Translations under genes and position numbers: made by a program
Assembly: GCA_017590115.1 (NCBI GenBank)
Contig: JAGGNK010008559.1
Location: 8,053,888-8,117,887, forward strand
DNA: 64,000 bases
Direction: 5' to 3'
Origin: Montifringilla adamsi
Taxonomy: Eukaryota; Chordata; Aves; Passeriformes; Passeridae
Notes under the pieces: generated by a model
Databases searched by the model: none
The model's input: only the letters and a program-made list of their open reading frames with translations
Told to the model about the DNA's origin: nothing
Shown: in pieces, positions 20,342-33,600 of the stretch
Position numbering within the stretch: the first letter of the stretch is position 1
Layout: every line of letters starts with the position of its first letter

Positions 20342-23300
20342 GCTAAAATGCCAAGTAAGCTTCACTCCCTGTAGAGTGGGAGCAGACCTGACAACAGCCC
20401 ATGGCTGACCCTACCCCATCTCTGATGTCCCCCAGGGACCACTTTGGCCCCAGCACGGCAGCTGCTGCTCCCCAGGTAACGCCTGGGGCTGGTGTCGATG
20501 TAGTGTGGCTGTGCAGCCACCTCTGGCTGACAGCCCCCATCCTGTGCAGGTCATCAGGGGTGGCACCGACAATGAAGCAACTCAGCCTCTGGGCCTTTAG
20601 GAAATTAATGTTTGAGGCCTCTAGGAAATTTGTGCAGACCTTTAGCTGTGGACCTTTCATAGCATGGTTTTTTGATAGCTCTCTGGAGCCAGGGTGTCTT
20701 TCAGAGAGTGAGCCTAGGTGAACATGAGTTCTGACCTGTGCTCACTCTGGTGAGTTTCTGCACCATGAACAAAGCAGGACAGACACCGGTTTGTCCCTAC
20801 AGGAAGGGCCTGTGGAGAAGCTAAGAATAGGTGCTATCAGCTGTGCAGTGAGCTTGGCAAAAAGAAATTATTTTAGTGCTATAGAGCTGGTGTTCTTGTT
20901 TAAAAGTGTGGGGTTTAGGGGTTCTTCTTTAGGGGTTCTTTAAGCCACATTTAGATGGCAGCTGCTGGGGCAGTGTGGCTGCAGGCAGCAGGTCTCCAGC
21001 ATTGCTGTGGGGTGTATTTTTACAGGGCAGGTTGCTGCTAATTCAACAAGTGCCTCTCAGTACACGATCTGCCTGCTTCACTCCTGCTGTGCATTGCTCT
21101 GTTACAAGGCAGCATGCTGCGAGCACGAGGACGCTGTTGGAAGGAACATAGATATTCCAGCTCTCCAGCCCTTGCTGCAGTGATCTGAGCTCTCTTCTCC
21201 TGCTCGCTGCTGGGTGACTTGGCATGGGGGAAGAGTCTGCTAATGGTGCAGGGGTAGTTACAATCAAGTTGGAGAGGCCCTCCTCCAGAGGGTGTTGGCA
21301 TTGCTCTGGCCCTTCTTCCAGCTGGCTCACTATGGCTTTTTATTTCAAGCTTTTTAAATTGTTGCACACTCTGGGATTTAGGACAGGTCTTTTATTTGCA
21401 TCATTGCAGATCCATCATCTCTTGTGCACACTGTCCCAACGTGCAGTCCTGCTTGGCAGGGGCTTTGCAAGACACAGGACATTCTATTTGGGGTACTAGT
21501 CCTGTGCTGCCTCACACACCTCGGGCCATGAGGATTTGCTGTCTGTAGCCCCTCCTGGTGCCTAATGCCCCACCTGCCCTTTTCCAATCTTGGGTGGATT
21601 TTTCAGTCATGGGAAAATGTTGAGAGAACAATTCAGTGTAGGTTTCCCTGCCAGTGACTCATCAGCCTCGTATCTCTATGGTTTTCTTGTTCTTCCTCTG
21701 TGAAAATGGTGGGAATGGTTTTGGCCTCACATCAGTGATTAGAAAGAAGGTGACTAATGGTTTTGCTCAATTAATATGAGTAGCCATAAAACTGCGACAC
21801 ATATTCTGCATGAGCACCAAGAGATTACCTTCAGAATGTGACTTCACAGGTAAATCAAGTTTAAAATCTTGGGAATGGTTGAGGCACTTATTATAATTTG
21901 TGTTGCAGAAGCCCTTCATACTTATGGTATTGCATGGAGCAGAGAGAATCTGATTTTTGTAGTGACTCTTTACAAGCATGACTGACAGGGCACAGTTACC
22001 TTTCTTTGGAAAATGAAAAGTAGTACATGATTTTTCTGACATATAAGCATTTTACACCAACAGTGCAGGAGAAAAGTTTATGGGGGCTACTCAGTGAAAC
22101 ATCTGCAGGTCAGAGGATTATAATCTCTTTGCTTTGTCTTGTTTTGGTACTAGTACTGCATCTCAAGTGTTGTCATTTCACAAATACCTGCAGTGCAGCA
22201 ATAAATACCTCAAATTCACAAGATGAGTGCTCCTTTTAAGTAAGCTCCATGTTCCAGTGCTGTCATCTGCAGTGTAATTGGGAAGGACAAGCAGGGGAGT
22301 TGTTTGGCATCACACACCCAAGTGGTATCAAACATCTGCTCCATTCAAACAATTTTCCATTTCTTGATGTGTGTTTTAGGGCACAGCTATGGAGGCAGCA
22401 CTTTCCCCTCTGCTGGTGTGGTCACAGGGCAGGAAGGTGATGGTTATACAGCTCTTCAGTGTTGGTGTTATAGGTGATTTGTTTTCCCAAAGATTGATGC
22501 TGCCAATCCTTTGAATGATCTTTTTGCTCAGGAAGGAGGGCAGGCTACCTCTTGTACAAAGAACCTGTCCCACTGTCCAGAGATCTTTTGGAAAGTTTCT
22601 AAATTCCCAGTGTCCAGCCTCTCAACAGAAGGTGTACACCCTCTTGTTTAATCAGTGATGAGAGGCAGAAGTAAGCCAAAGGCTCTGAAAGATTAGCCAG
22701 ATGAATCATCGAGGGAAGATGTAAACAAGCTTCAGGGTGAGAGAAAGGCAAGATGGAATCGTTAGTAGGAAATGACTCCTGAGCCCTGCTTGTTGCTGAA
22801 GTGCACAGGTACAGGTATCCTGTCCTGGGAGGGGGCAAGGTTTCCCTTCTGCTCAGCACTGAGATATTGGGACGCCTCATTACTGGGCCATTGCCGGCAA
22901 CACCAGAGGGAAGTCAGATAAGAGCCGTGAAAAGCCCTTGGGGAATCCACAAGGAAAGAATAAAACAGTTAAATATGTATGCTTTTGTTAGCTGGCAGCT
23001 ATAGGGCAACCTAATCATCTGCAAGTATTTGAAATATACAAACTCTGAAGAAGAAGATAATTTATTTAACATGATCTGTAACAGGGCATAAGAGAGTACA
23101 GATGGGGACTACTAACATTAAAGGCAAGAGAAAGTACTTGACAACAAGGTGTGTTAACTCAATAAATGATCTCCCAGGGAAAACAGAAAAAGCTTGATGT
23201 TTGCCCCTTAAAAATCAGATTGTCGCTGGAGGGAATGTGCTCTTATGAAGAGGCACTCTGTTGTCACCTCTTTTCCCATCTGTAGATTAAAAGACACGAA

Positions 23301-26300
23301 GGCTCATTGTACCAGAATAGTTCCCAGTGAGGGCTGAAGAATTATGCCAGAAATGTCCTAATTTGGGTATTTACAAATATTCTAAACCAAACACAGCAGT
23401 CTGTTTCTTTTTCTGATGATTAATCTGGTGTATTTTCACAGTGACAGGTAATGGCATAGCTCCACTCACAGCCACAGCTGTGCAAGGCTTGCTCAGTATC
23501 TTAAAATTTTTGGCATTCCTGAGAAACTCTCTACTGTGTTGCTTCCCTTCAAACGTTGTTACATCTCTCAAATTCCACTTTGAAAATCCACCTCTATGAA
23601 GGGCTGTCAAAATTCTGACAGTCATTTAAGATCTGTTTTGAGGTGCCTTGGGGGGACTTCAGCCAAAGCAGGTTTTCTGTTCAGGTGTATGGGCACATCT
23701 GAGCTGACAAAGCTTTCAATACAGAATAAGATGGTTCATCTTATTTGGACTTACAGAATAAATTTATTATTATTATTACTACTAGTCCTACTCTAATTTG
23801 ATATTTTACCACATAGTAATAACTGCAATTTTTAGAGAATGGGGAATATATTGCTTCATGTAATTACAAAAATTGAAGTATTAATCAATTCTGTGAGAAA
23901 TCTAGATAATTATTGGAGGAAATTTATGGAAAGCCTCACAAATCCAAATGTTACATGTTTTCAGTGTGACTTTCAGTGAAATTCAGCAGCATGTGGTGAA
24001 TTCTCTCAGGTGACTTCTCTCTGAAAATGCATATACTATTTTTGATTCCGGAAAAATGAACATCTTCAGAACAGATCTTGTCAATAGCAATGGTATTAAA
24101 TGGTATTTTGCATTTCCTGGATAATTTTTTTAATAATCAGGGATAAAATGTACATCCTCAGTCTGCTTAGTTTATGATTTGTCTTTATGGGTGGGGTGTT
24201 TTTAAATTCAGTTTTGTACTTTTTCTGGATCTGTGTTGACAGAAATGGCACTCTAAAAAAATGATTAAAAGACAAGTCCCTGCTTGCTGAAGAAAGCAGT
24301 TGATAGAGAAGAACAAATTAATTTTCATTCTGGCCTTTGTGCACAAGGCTTTACTTAATCTCTGTGTTAGCAAATGGCTCTTCTGCTTTGTCAAGATTTA
24401 ATATCTTTAAAAGCTGAGTTCACCGCGAGTCTGCTGCGCTCACCAGGGCACGCTCACACCTATTTAACACCTGGGAGGTGGTGTGTGCTGGCTTATTAAA
24501 ATTTATGCCGCATTAAGGAGCCTGTCAAGAGGCAGCGCTCTGTCTTCACGCATGGTAATCAAGTTTTCAGAGGAATCTGTTCTTTCGCAAAAGATCGCCT
24601 GTCTTTGGTAGAACAGGTTTTGCTGGAGCCTTGATTGATTGCTGCAGACAAGTTTAACTGCTCTGCTTGGAGAAAGGATCACTGGTGTATACTTTCCCTC
24701 CGTTGTTTTCTCTTCCTTTGGAGTGATTGATATATTCAAACCAGTCCTTTCTACACGACGTGAATGCCAGGGAATATCACACGTGGCATGAAACCTTGAT
24801 ACTCCCGTCCTGAAAATGAAAAAATCTTCCCAAAAACTCTCAGAACTTCACGTTATGACAGTATCGCTGACTCCTTGGGATAGCCTAGGGCTGTGTCTGT
24901 GAGCCCTGGGGGATTCTGATGGCCGGGGGAGTCATGGGGGGAGTGAGGATTGTCAGGAGGTGGAGGAGGAACAGAACAAAACACAGGTGTTGCCAACAGA
25001 GAGGGGGGATCAGGCTCGTTTACTTGCAGCTGAAGGTGGGCACAGAGAGGTTAAAAGCACTGGGACAGGCAGCTGTGGGTCTTCCGGAGAGAGAGGAGGG
25101 CTGGGAAGTGATGTCCCAGGTCTCAGCTCCTGGCCTGGCCAGTAGCATTCCCTTCTTGGTGGGTGTCTGTCGAGAGAAGTTGGTGAAGATGGAGGGGCCC
25201 AGGGCAGAGGAGATCCAGGAACAGCAGGTGTTATGTTTATATCTATTTTACTATGCTTGGGTTGTTGTGTAGGAAAGAGCAGGGCATGGCCCTCCTTAGA
25301 GGGTGAAGGGAAATGTGTATGTGGGATTTTTTTGTCTTCTTCAGCCAAACAGTTCCCAGGAAAACAGTGAGGTCTTACAAAGCCTCTCCTGCTTTGTCAA
25401 ATCTCCCCAGCAGTTCAACAGGGGCTCTGATCTACATAGAGGTTTTTCTGTCTGTCCTGTGAATACAGCTTAACCCCCTTTTCCTAGGCAGAGGGGTACC
25501 ATGTCTTGGGTTGATGTGCCCTCTTTTACTTTAAAATCGTGGAGATCAGACAGTATTTTTTCATGGTCATTTTGTAAGCCCCTAATGAAATAATTTGGTT
25601 AAGAGTGCCAGTAATTGAAGTGATGCAAACCATTTCTTTGTTAAAATGCACAGTTTGGTTGAAGTAGAAGTTTATAAATTGTATAATTCTGCTTTAGTGA
25701 AGTCTACCTTAATGGACTTGTCTGTGTCTGTTGTCCTGATTCACATATAAATCCTTGGAGACTCATCAGCTGTCAGAAAATTATGGATGTTTAGCAGAGG
25801 AATTAGAGGTCTGCAGTATGTTCTTGTGCAAAGAATAAGCATGGAGGAAAAGAGACTCATTGCTGCTCTGCCCCAGCCCTGTATTCACATATGTCATTCA
25901 AACCTGCATGAATTCAATCACGTTATCCATGGCTGAAGAAAACTGGGAGGGAAATGTGTGCCCCTGGCCTGTGTGTACCCTGCTCATCTTCTCCTGGATG
26001 CTGGCTACCCTAATTCCTCAGGTGGGGAAACAGGCATAAAGTGGTTCTGAGCAGGAGTACAGTGCAAGCCTCTGGTGGAGATCACCTGAGTTTGTGTGCC
26101 TCTCAAAACCTGAGTGTGGGCAATGACCCACCTGCCTCAAGGCTCCTGGTGGCTGAGCCAAACTTTTGGGTTCCTGGAGCTGAATACAAATGGATTCAGA
26201 GCTACTCCTGCATGCACTGTTACCTCCCACTTTAATGCAGGTCAGAAACCCAAAAGACTGCAAGAGAGTGTGTTATAATCCCAGCTAAGAAAGCTTGCCA

Positions 26301-27610
26301 TTTGGCCTTCAGTTCAGGGAAAAGAGCACTTGTCCCCTTCTCCTGTTGTGTTATGGAAGGTAGGTGGATCTGCTTTGGAAAAAAGCTTGTTTTGCCCTGT
26401 GGGTGGCTGGTTACCAGGAGTGCAGTGAGCAAACTTGTTCAATGAACCCACAAAGGTCTTCTCCACTCTGTGATAGCAGCTTGGTGCCTTTACTTGTGGC
26501 CCTAAGATCCCTGACAAATTTCCTTTTCAACCTCCTGTTTCTGCCACCAGTTCTGTAAGTAACAGCAAGCTCCATGGAAAACACAAAGGTTTGAAAACAT
26601 TTTAGGAATAGAAGACCTTGAGCATCAAATGCTTGTGACAGGACAGAGCTGTGTGATGTGTAACAAACTCATTTGTCTGCTTGTCTCAGCCTGCAGCTCT
26701 GAGAAACCAAGTATCACCTGGGAGTTTTTGTAGAAGTAATTTAACTTTTAAAGGAAATGCATAGTCATGGAACTGTGCAATATTAATTTAACCAGAAATT
26801 TGAAAAGTGATATTTTTTTTTAATCTTGTTCTTCCACTTTAGTCTGGTCCTTTGAGCATAGTCAAGGCATAGCTGGGTTTCTTATTCACTATTTGAAAGC
26901 TGTTTGCTTAATGTCATTTATGAGTATCAAATTTAAAAAAAATAGTTTGCTTGGCCAAAATCTGCCTTGACTGTAGAGACATCTCACTGTTATAAAATCT
27001 TTCCCCTTTCACCTGTCCTTTGAGGGGGATTGCTTGAATGCTGGAAAGCACTGAAATGCTATTCAGTGCTAGTACAGAGGAAGGTATGAGATACTTTTGT
27101 GAATTGTGATGATTTTGGTTGCAGTCATCGCTGAAGTAAGCTGACTAATCAAGAGGTTTTACTGTTTTCTCCTTTGTTCATCACAGCTGTTGGGTTAGTT
27201 TGCAGTGTTTTGGGCATGAACTATTTCCTCAGTTTGTAACATACAACCCAAAATTAAATGTAAAGACTTAATAAGGGTTGATGACAAAAAATTTTTAAAA
27301 ACCCAAACCACGACCTTTTATTTTTTCCCCTGTTGATCCTAGTGCATCTGTACTGGATTCATTTCGAGCTCAGCACTGAGTTTGCCTGTGTTAAAGACAA
27401 ACTCTTGGTGTGAAATTATCTATTCCTATGGAAAATTTGGCTTACAGAAACCTCCTCACAGCTTGATACTGCAGAAAGCAGAGCTGGTGGGGGACCTGCC
27501 TAGAGCTGCTGGGAATGCTTAGTAAGCAGAAATATTCTGGGAGCAAGTATTAGGATGTGTAGGTAAACAAAAGCTTTCCCTTTTCCCCTGTAGTGCCGCA
27601 ATTCCCGAGC
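20342..27610. other. Intergenic, SMIM43 to ANXA5, first part
   Basis: No further protein-coding gene seen. AATAAA at 22200-22205 could end a SMIM43 transcript. A cluster of T-box-like half sites lies at 24454-24472. There is some low-complexity TTA/TAC sequence at 23764-23785. Scattered ORFs of 60-117 codons show no recognisable similarity. Confidence 0.5.
24454..24472 (+). promoter_or_regulatory. Paired T-box-like half sites (putative enhancer)
   Basis: TCACACCT (24454-24461) is a canonical T-box half site. It is followed by TAACACCT (24465-24472) in the same orientation, about 4.6 kb downstream of SMIM43. Motif match only. Function is inferred from the mesendoderm role of SMIM43. Confidence 0.25.
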
Positions 27611-27614
27611 AATG

Positions 27615-27630
27615 CCACTAGGTGGCGCGC
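27615..27630 (+). promoter_or_regulatory. CTCF-like binding motif
   Basis: CCACTAGGTGGCGCGC fits the CTCF core consensus CCASYAGRKGGCRSY at every position. It sits in otherwise AT-rich intergenic DNA between SMIM43 and ANXA5, so it is not a by-product of a CpG island. Confidence 0.7.
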
Positions 27631-30600
27631 TTTCTGTAAGGTTCAGCCCTCTTTCAAAATCCCTGCGATTTCATCAAGTCAGCGTTTACATTATTCATCT
27701 CTTCACTTCCCCTTTGATTATTACCATGCCTATTTTTGAAAAAAAAAAATGCTACTGAGCGTGGTTTAAAGTGGTTTAACTAAAGTTTCTGCAGTGACTG
27801 ACACAGGTAGCCTGACAAAAAGCAGGCATCCATCCTTCTCTGCCACAGGGTTCAGCAGAATAACTTGTGGTCAGTTGGTATTAAGCTGCTGTACAGCAAT
27901 TGTATACATCCCTACTATACTGGGGTATAGATCCTGGTGCAGGTGGAGGCTGGGCTTGCTGTGAAGTTGGTGTTTCCTGGTTTCTCCCTCTGGTTAGAGG
28001 CACAGCAGCTGCTCCCTGTTCCTAGAACCTATGCTCTTGTTCAGTCAGGTGCACCTCCCAGCCCTGAGAGGCAAGTCCTAATTAGCCATAAATATTTATT
28101 TATTTTGGCTGAAGGAAGAAAGGTAATTTATGTCCACAGCTGTCTTCAGCAAATAATAGCACACCAGGAAGGAAATAGGTTAGCCATTAAAAGAATAAAA
28201 TGCATCTGCTTCTCCTTGGTAATTTGGATGCAAAGTTTAAATGTGATCAGGTGCCATGGCACAGATGGGATTGCACCACCTTTTCCTGCAGCTGACAGCC
28301 TAGTGCTGCAAATCCTGCACTGTTGTACCCAGGGGCTTTAGAGGTGTTGGAGGGATCAGGGCAGGGATTTCTCCCCTTTTCTTGCCTCTTACCAGTCCAG
28401 AGCTAGGAGTTGTGCAGTTAGAGAGGAACAAGACTTGCAGTGTTTGGAAAAGTTGTGTGACAGAACTTTCATGTTGTCTAACCTCAGTTTCACCCATGCC
28501 AGGGGATAGTAAGGGCTGGATATTTCTCTTTTCTCATTCTGGGAAGATGATTTGACTGGCTCAGTTATGACATCACTTTACTTCTTAGCTCCATTCTTGC
28601 ATCTAGGCATTTGCTTTTTTGAGCAATGGCCTCCAGACCTGGAATGGAATAGCAATTTCCTTTTTAGGGTTTTGATTACCTGGGGTATGGTCAAGCAGGT
28701 GGTGTTCCAGACAGCTCATGAGAAGTCAGCCAAACCACTGACTGAAAATAGATAGAACAAAATGAGGAGCTCAGGACATAGGAGGATGAGGCAGGGAATG
28801 ATATTTAGCATCAGGCAGTCTGTGGTTCCCCTTGCAAGTGGGATTATCCTGTAGCATCTGAATGCCCAAAAACCACTCTGGTTTTTGGTCTGGTGAGGGG
28901 TCAGGATATGTGACAGGAGTTACATGAACACATCAAAACCAATTCAAATTTAGGGTTTAGTGCTTGCTATTACTTCTTGGGTAGAGATTTGCACCAAGGT
29001 ACTTTTATTAAGAATAAATACTGTTTTAACCATATCACGCCTGGAAATAGAGGCTTGAGGTTTCATAGGAGCCTAAAAATGGATCTTGAAAAGATGTGCA
29101 GCCCCTGACTTGGAATTCATCCTCTAATCTGAGAAAACTAGCATTTAAAATGCTATCAATAGAATCAAGAAAATGGAGTTTTCCTTTGTGAATACCTAAA
29201 TAATAACTACATAAAAGTTATTGCTGGGGATGGGAGGGGGAACACCTTTCAGTAAACAGAACTGCAGTTTGCATCAGGATATCATTTGTTCCTGTGCTTC
29301 TGGACCTTAACCTGGCTCTGGTTTACCTACAGCTCTGCTGTCATTAACACTGGAAGTTGTTGGTGTTTAACTTTGTTTTAACCTTGAAAATATTAATTCA
29401 AGTTAATTAACCAAAAGAGGAGATGCAGAGGCACTGAGGTTTTTAGATGAACAATACCTCAGACATTTCTCCTAAACTTATAGTTTATTCCCATGCAAAC
29501 AGCTAATTTAGGGAGAATAAAAATATTCTGTCATACAGCCAACTCTTCAAAAATATGATGGAGGTGAGAAATTTAAACTACTGGTAGTGTCCTATTTTTA
29601 ACAGTACAGCCAGTAATCCATGGAGGAAAAAAACCCCTTGTGCCTGGCAATTATCAGGGTGGGATTAGTAGAATGCTGAGAAATGCTATTTTAAATTGTC
29701 TTTTAATATTTTTCTTGAGGTGAAGGTTGGGGTTTAAACACTGGCAGGCCCTTCAGCCTTCATCTTTGTGGGTCCCTTCCATCTCAGAATATTTGGTTTC
29801 TGTTGATTGTGTATGACAGTGAGAAAGAGAAGGTTTATGCAATTTTGTCCTATCCATGGTTATGCCCAAAGCCCCATGTTCGAATGGCTTTGTTAATGCT
29901 TAAACCTTTGAGTGGCCTGCTTGCCTTTTAAAGTTTTAGAACTAAGAAATGGAGCATTTTACTCTAGAGTGTCTATGTGTCTGGGTGTGTGTTGGCATTG
30001 AACAACTCAAATGCACTTGACTTATGTGCTGGCAGTTTAGGCAGGTTTCTCTTAGTTCAGGTATCAAAATGTATTGTAGAAACCATGAAAGTGGCTTTAG
30101 AGGTCTTCAGCTAAGTGCTAAAAATATTTCTTGTGTTGTTGAGTACTAAACACAAAGTGTTGAGGATAATATGGGAAGTTATAAACAAAAAGAATGGAAT
30201 TAAGTTGCAAACAAATCATTAAAGCTCTGTAGGCTTACAAGTGCCTCCTGATAAAACTGTTGTGTTATTTGGGTTTGATGTGTGGTCCATGCAGTTTGAA
30301 ATGAAATCAGACTGCTAGTCAGGGTTTTGGTAAATAGTCATTTGGAAGATTGAGATCAGCACGTTTTAGAAACTTAATGAAAGGCTGAAGAGAAAATAAG
30401 TTGATGTAGGCTTTGGTTTTGTCTCCAGGCTTACTTCCTCTCATAATCAAAGCAGAATTTTGTGGGCCTGGTTCTTCTCTTCTGTATGGGAGACAAGGGT
30501 TTTGCTGTGTCAGGTGAGAACAGCCACATGGAGATGGGAGGGTTTTTCTTACCTTGGCACCTTCAGAATAATTTATGGATTCTTTTTTTCTTCATGAGTC

Positions 30601-33600
30601 AATAGGTAAATCAAGGAGGCAGCTCTCAGTGACACTGAGGGCCTTTGGCAAGTAGAGAGAGAAAGAACAAAGCAGTGCAAAGTCAGTAGCTTGTGACTTG
30701 AAACCTGGGCTCAGTTATCAGTCCCCAGCAGTGACCTTGGGGACACCACTGAGCCTCAGCTTGCCTTTATTCTCCATTTGAAAATGAAGATAATGCTGTT
30801 CCTGTATCCCAGGACTCTTGTGTGGCTTCTAATGGGAGGCCTCTTGGTGAGAAAGAGGTCTTGTTACAAGACCTCACTTAGAAGTGTTTTAGGGAACAGT
30901 ACATGCAAAGCCCACTTATTTCTCTTCTCTTCAGAGAGGGAAACAACCACTCACGGGTGATTTTTGGTTTTGTGCTTCAGATTTTTTGAATTTCCATTGA
31001 GCTAACAGAACTCAATTCTTTTTCTTACTGCTCCTCTCTCCTAAGTAGAGCTAATGGCCTTAATGGTTAAGGGAAATACCTTTCTGAACTTGCATTGGTT
31101 GATCTGAATAATTACTTAGTGCTATTCCAAGTTCCTGGATGGGGGACAAGACAAGTATTTGCTATTATGGATGAGCTGTGCCCTCATACACCATCTCTGT
31201 GTGGAAGTGTAGAGCACAAAGCCCAAGTGATCTGCTCATGATAAGCTGTAGCTCAGAACAGCTGGAAATGCAGGAATATAGCCTGAGCACCTGGCTCCTT
31301 TTCTCCTTCCTTTCCCCAGAGGAGGAGTCCATATCACTAGTAATGAGGGATGTAAACTGTGTTCCTCAGGAAGAATTAGCCTGGAAATCAAGTCTTGCCT
31401 TAGTGTAGTGCTGTAGAGCTGTCCTGGTAACCAAGAGTAGCATCAAGGACTAGAATCTGGCTCAAGTGATTTGTCTTTGCCTGAATTGAGATTATTGCGC
31501 TGATGGCAACCTTGTGATGTGTCTTACTCTAAAGACAATTTCAAAGAAACCTGCACCTCCTCTGAGTAAATGAAAATAACATCGTTTATTATTATAACAT
31601 CGTTTTCCAGTAAGAGAAATTCAGCTGCCTGCTGCTGTAATTGGTATGAATGCCTGTACCTCCCATTAACCTCTTCACATTGTACTGGTGTCCCCAGAGA
31701 AATCAAGGATCTGTCAGAGTGCTGCTCTGTAATGGGTTGTGGATTACAAGTAATGAATCACTTACAGGAAGTTGTCTTTGCTGGAATATAAAACAACATT
31801 TAGTCTCCAAAGCAACTCTCAAAGTGCTTTAAGAAACAACAAAATCTTGTACTTTGTACTCTTAGCCTGTCTTTCAGAAGCCCCCTGATGCCAGCACATG
31901 CAGCAGGGAAAGAATTTTATAAACTTTCTGTCAGTGTTAAACTTTGAAATTCTTTTTCCCCGTCTGTAAACCAGCAAAACTCTTCTCTCTTGTCCCTTAT
32001 TTTAACGGTGTTACTGCTTAGTGTTGCCTCACATCTTCCACCCACAAGGTGCTGGAGTGCAGCACCAAGCTCTCTCCATTTGTGCTGAGCTGCCCTCGAG
32101 TAGGAGCTCAGGGAAACAAGGCACTGGGGAATTTCTATCCTCTGGCACCAAGTCTGGAACAAAACAGTTTTCTCTCTTAATCAAATAATGAACTTGAAAC
32201 TGCTCTATTTTTCCCACCCTCACCTTTGCTTCTGACAGTGGTTCATCAAGGATTTTGGCCTCTTTCACTTCCATAGAGATGTTAAAGTGTGGAAAAGCAT
32301 TAAGGGTTGATCTGCATTTATAATTCCATAAGGAAATGGTCTGCTCCATGAAATTTCCAAAGCCTGAAAATCTCCCTTGGTAAGCCTATTGCCCTTCAGT
32401 ACCTCTAAAATAGGCTTTTAAAATATTTTGCAGTGGGTTTTTATTTTTAGGAGGAAATATTTTTAACTAGGACAAAAACAGGCCTGGGCCTTTCTATCCT
32501 GTGTGAGAAGTGCTTTAATATGATTCCTGTTCTCCAACTCTGTTTGATAAATTGAAGGACCTTTCCATTTTCAGCAGCTTTTGGATACATAGCAGAGAAA
32601 ACTCTGCTTTAAGAAGGGCCTTGCTCTTTTATTCTCCTCTGTGATGCATTTAAAGGTTGTTACGTAGGGTCACATAACAGCTCAGGAATAGCATTGGTAG
32701 CAAAATGAGACACAATGCTGTTGGGCAGGAGGGGAAGACCTGCTGGGAGACTGCCTTGATACAGCAAACCATCCATCTTCCTATTTATTTATTTTTTGCA
32801 AACTCCTCAACGCAACTTCAAGGGGCTGTGCTTCTGAGATGAACTGCTTTTGTGCTAACTGTCACCCCCCTAGACTTTTCTATTGTTTCCAGAAAAACAC
32901 ACAGATGTGTTTTAGTGCTGCAACCAGACTCTGAAAATATTGTCAAGCCCTTTATTAGAAACCCCATATGAAGTTAATTATTTCACAAATGTGATGATTG
33001 CTGCATGCATCTTTGCCTTCCTGTGCAGCTACAGCCCCAGGATTTCACTCTGTATGGACAAGCCTTGTGCCTTGAAATGGATTGGGAACTGACAGGGCCC
33101 TGCTTGCAAAGTCTCAATGTGTGCCAGAGCTAAATACACTATTAAGGCAATGCCACTGTTTTTTGATATTTTTACTGCTGTTTTTCATTCCAGGTGTTTG
33201 CAGCTCTGTGTTAAAGAAGAATTGGAAGTGCACTGTGCCAGCAGCAGCCCTGGGAAGCAGACTGTTACATCCTGGTATGATTTTACTAGTGATTGAAATT
33301 TAAAGAGCAGGGAGGTGCTTGGAAGGTGAAAAAGATTGCTATGACCTCATGTGGTTTCTTAACTTGTGTAAAAATTTGCCCTCATTTTTAAAAAATGAGG
33401 AAAATAATTATACTAAATCTAGAAGGCTTATTTGTGACTTGTGTGTGGGCACTATTGACTGTTAGAGCTGCTGTCAGGTGAAACACCTGCCCACAGTGGC
33501 CATGAAGGTCCTGCAGCTGGTGCTTGAGAGTCATCATCTCCAACTGTTTTAGCCCAACTTGAATTGTTTCTGCTGAAGGCAATCACTACAAAATGCATTT

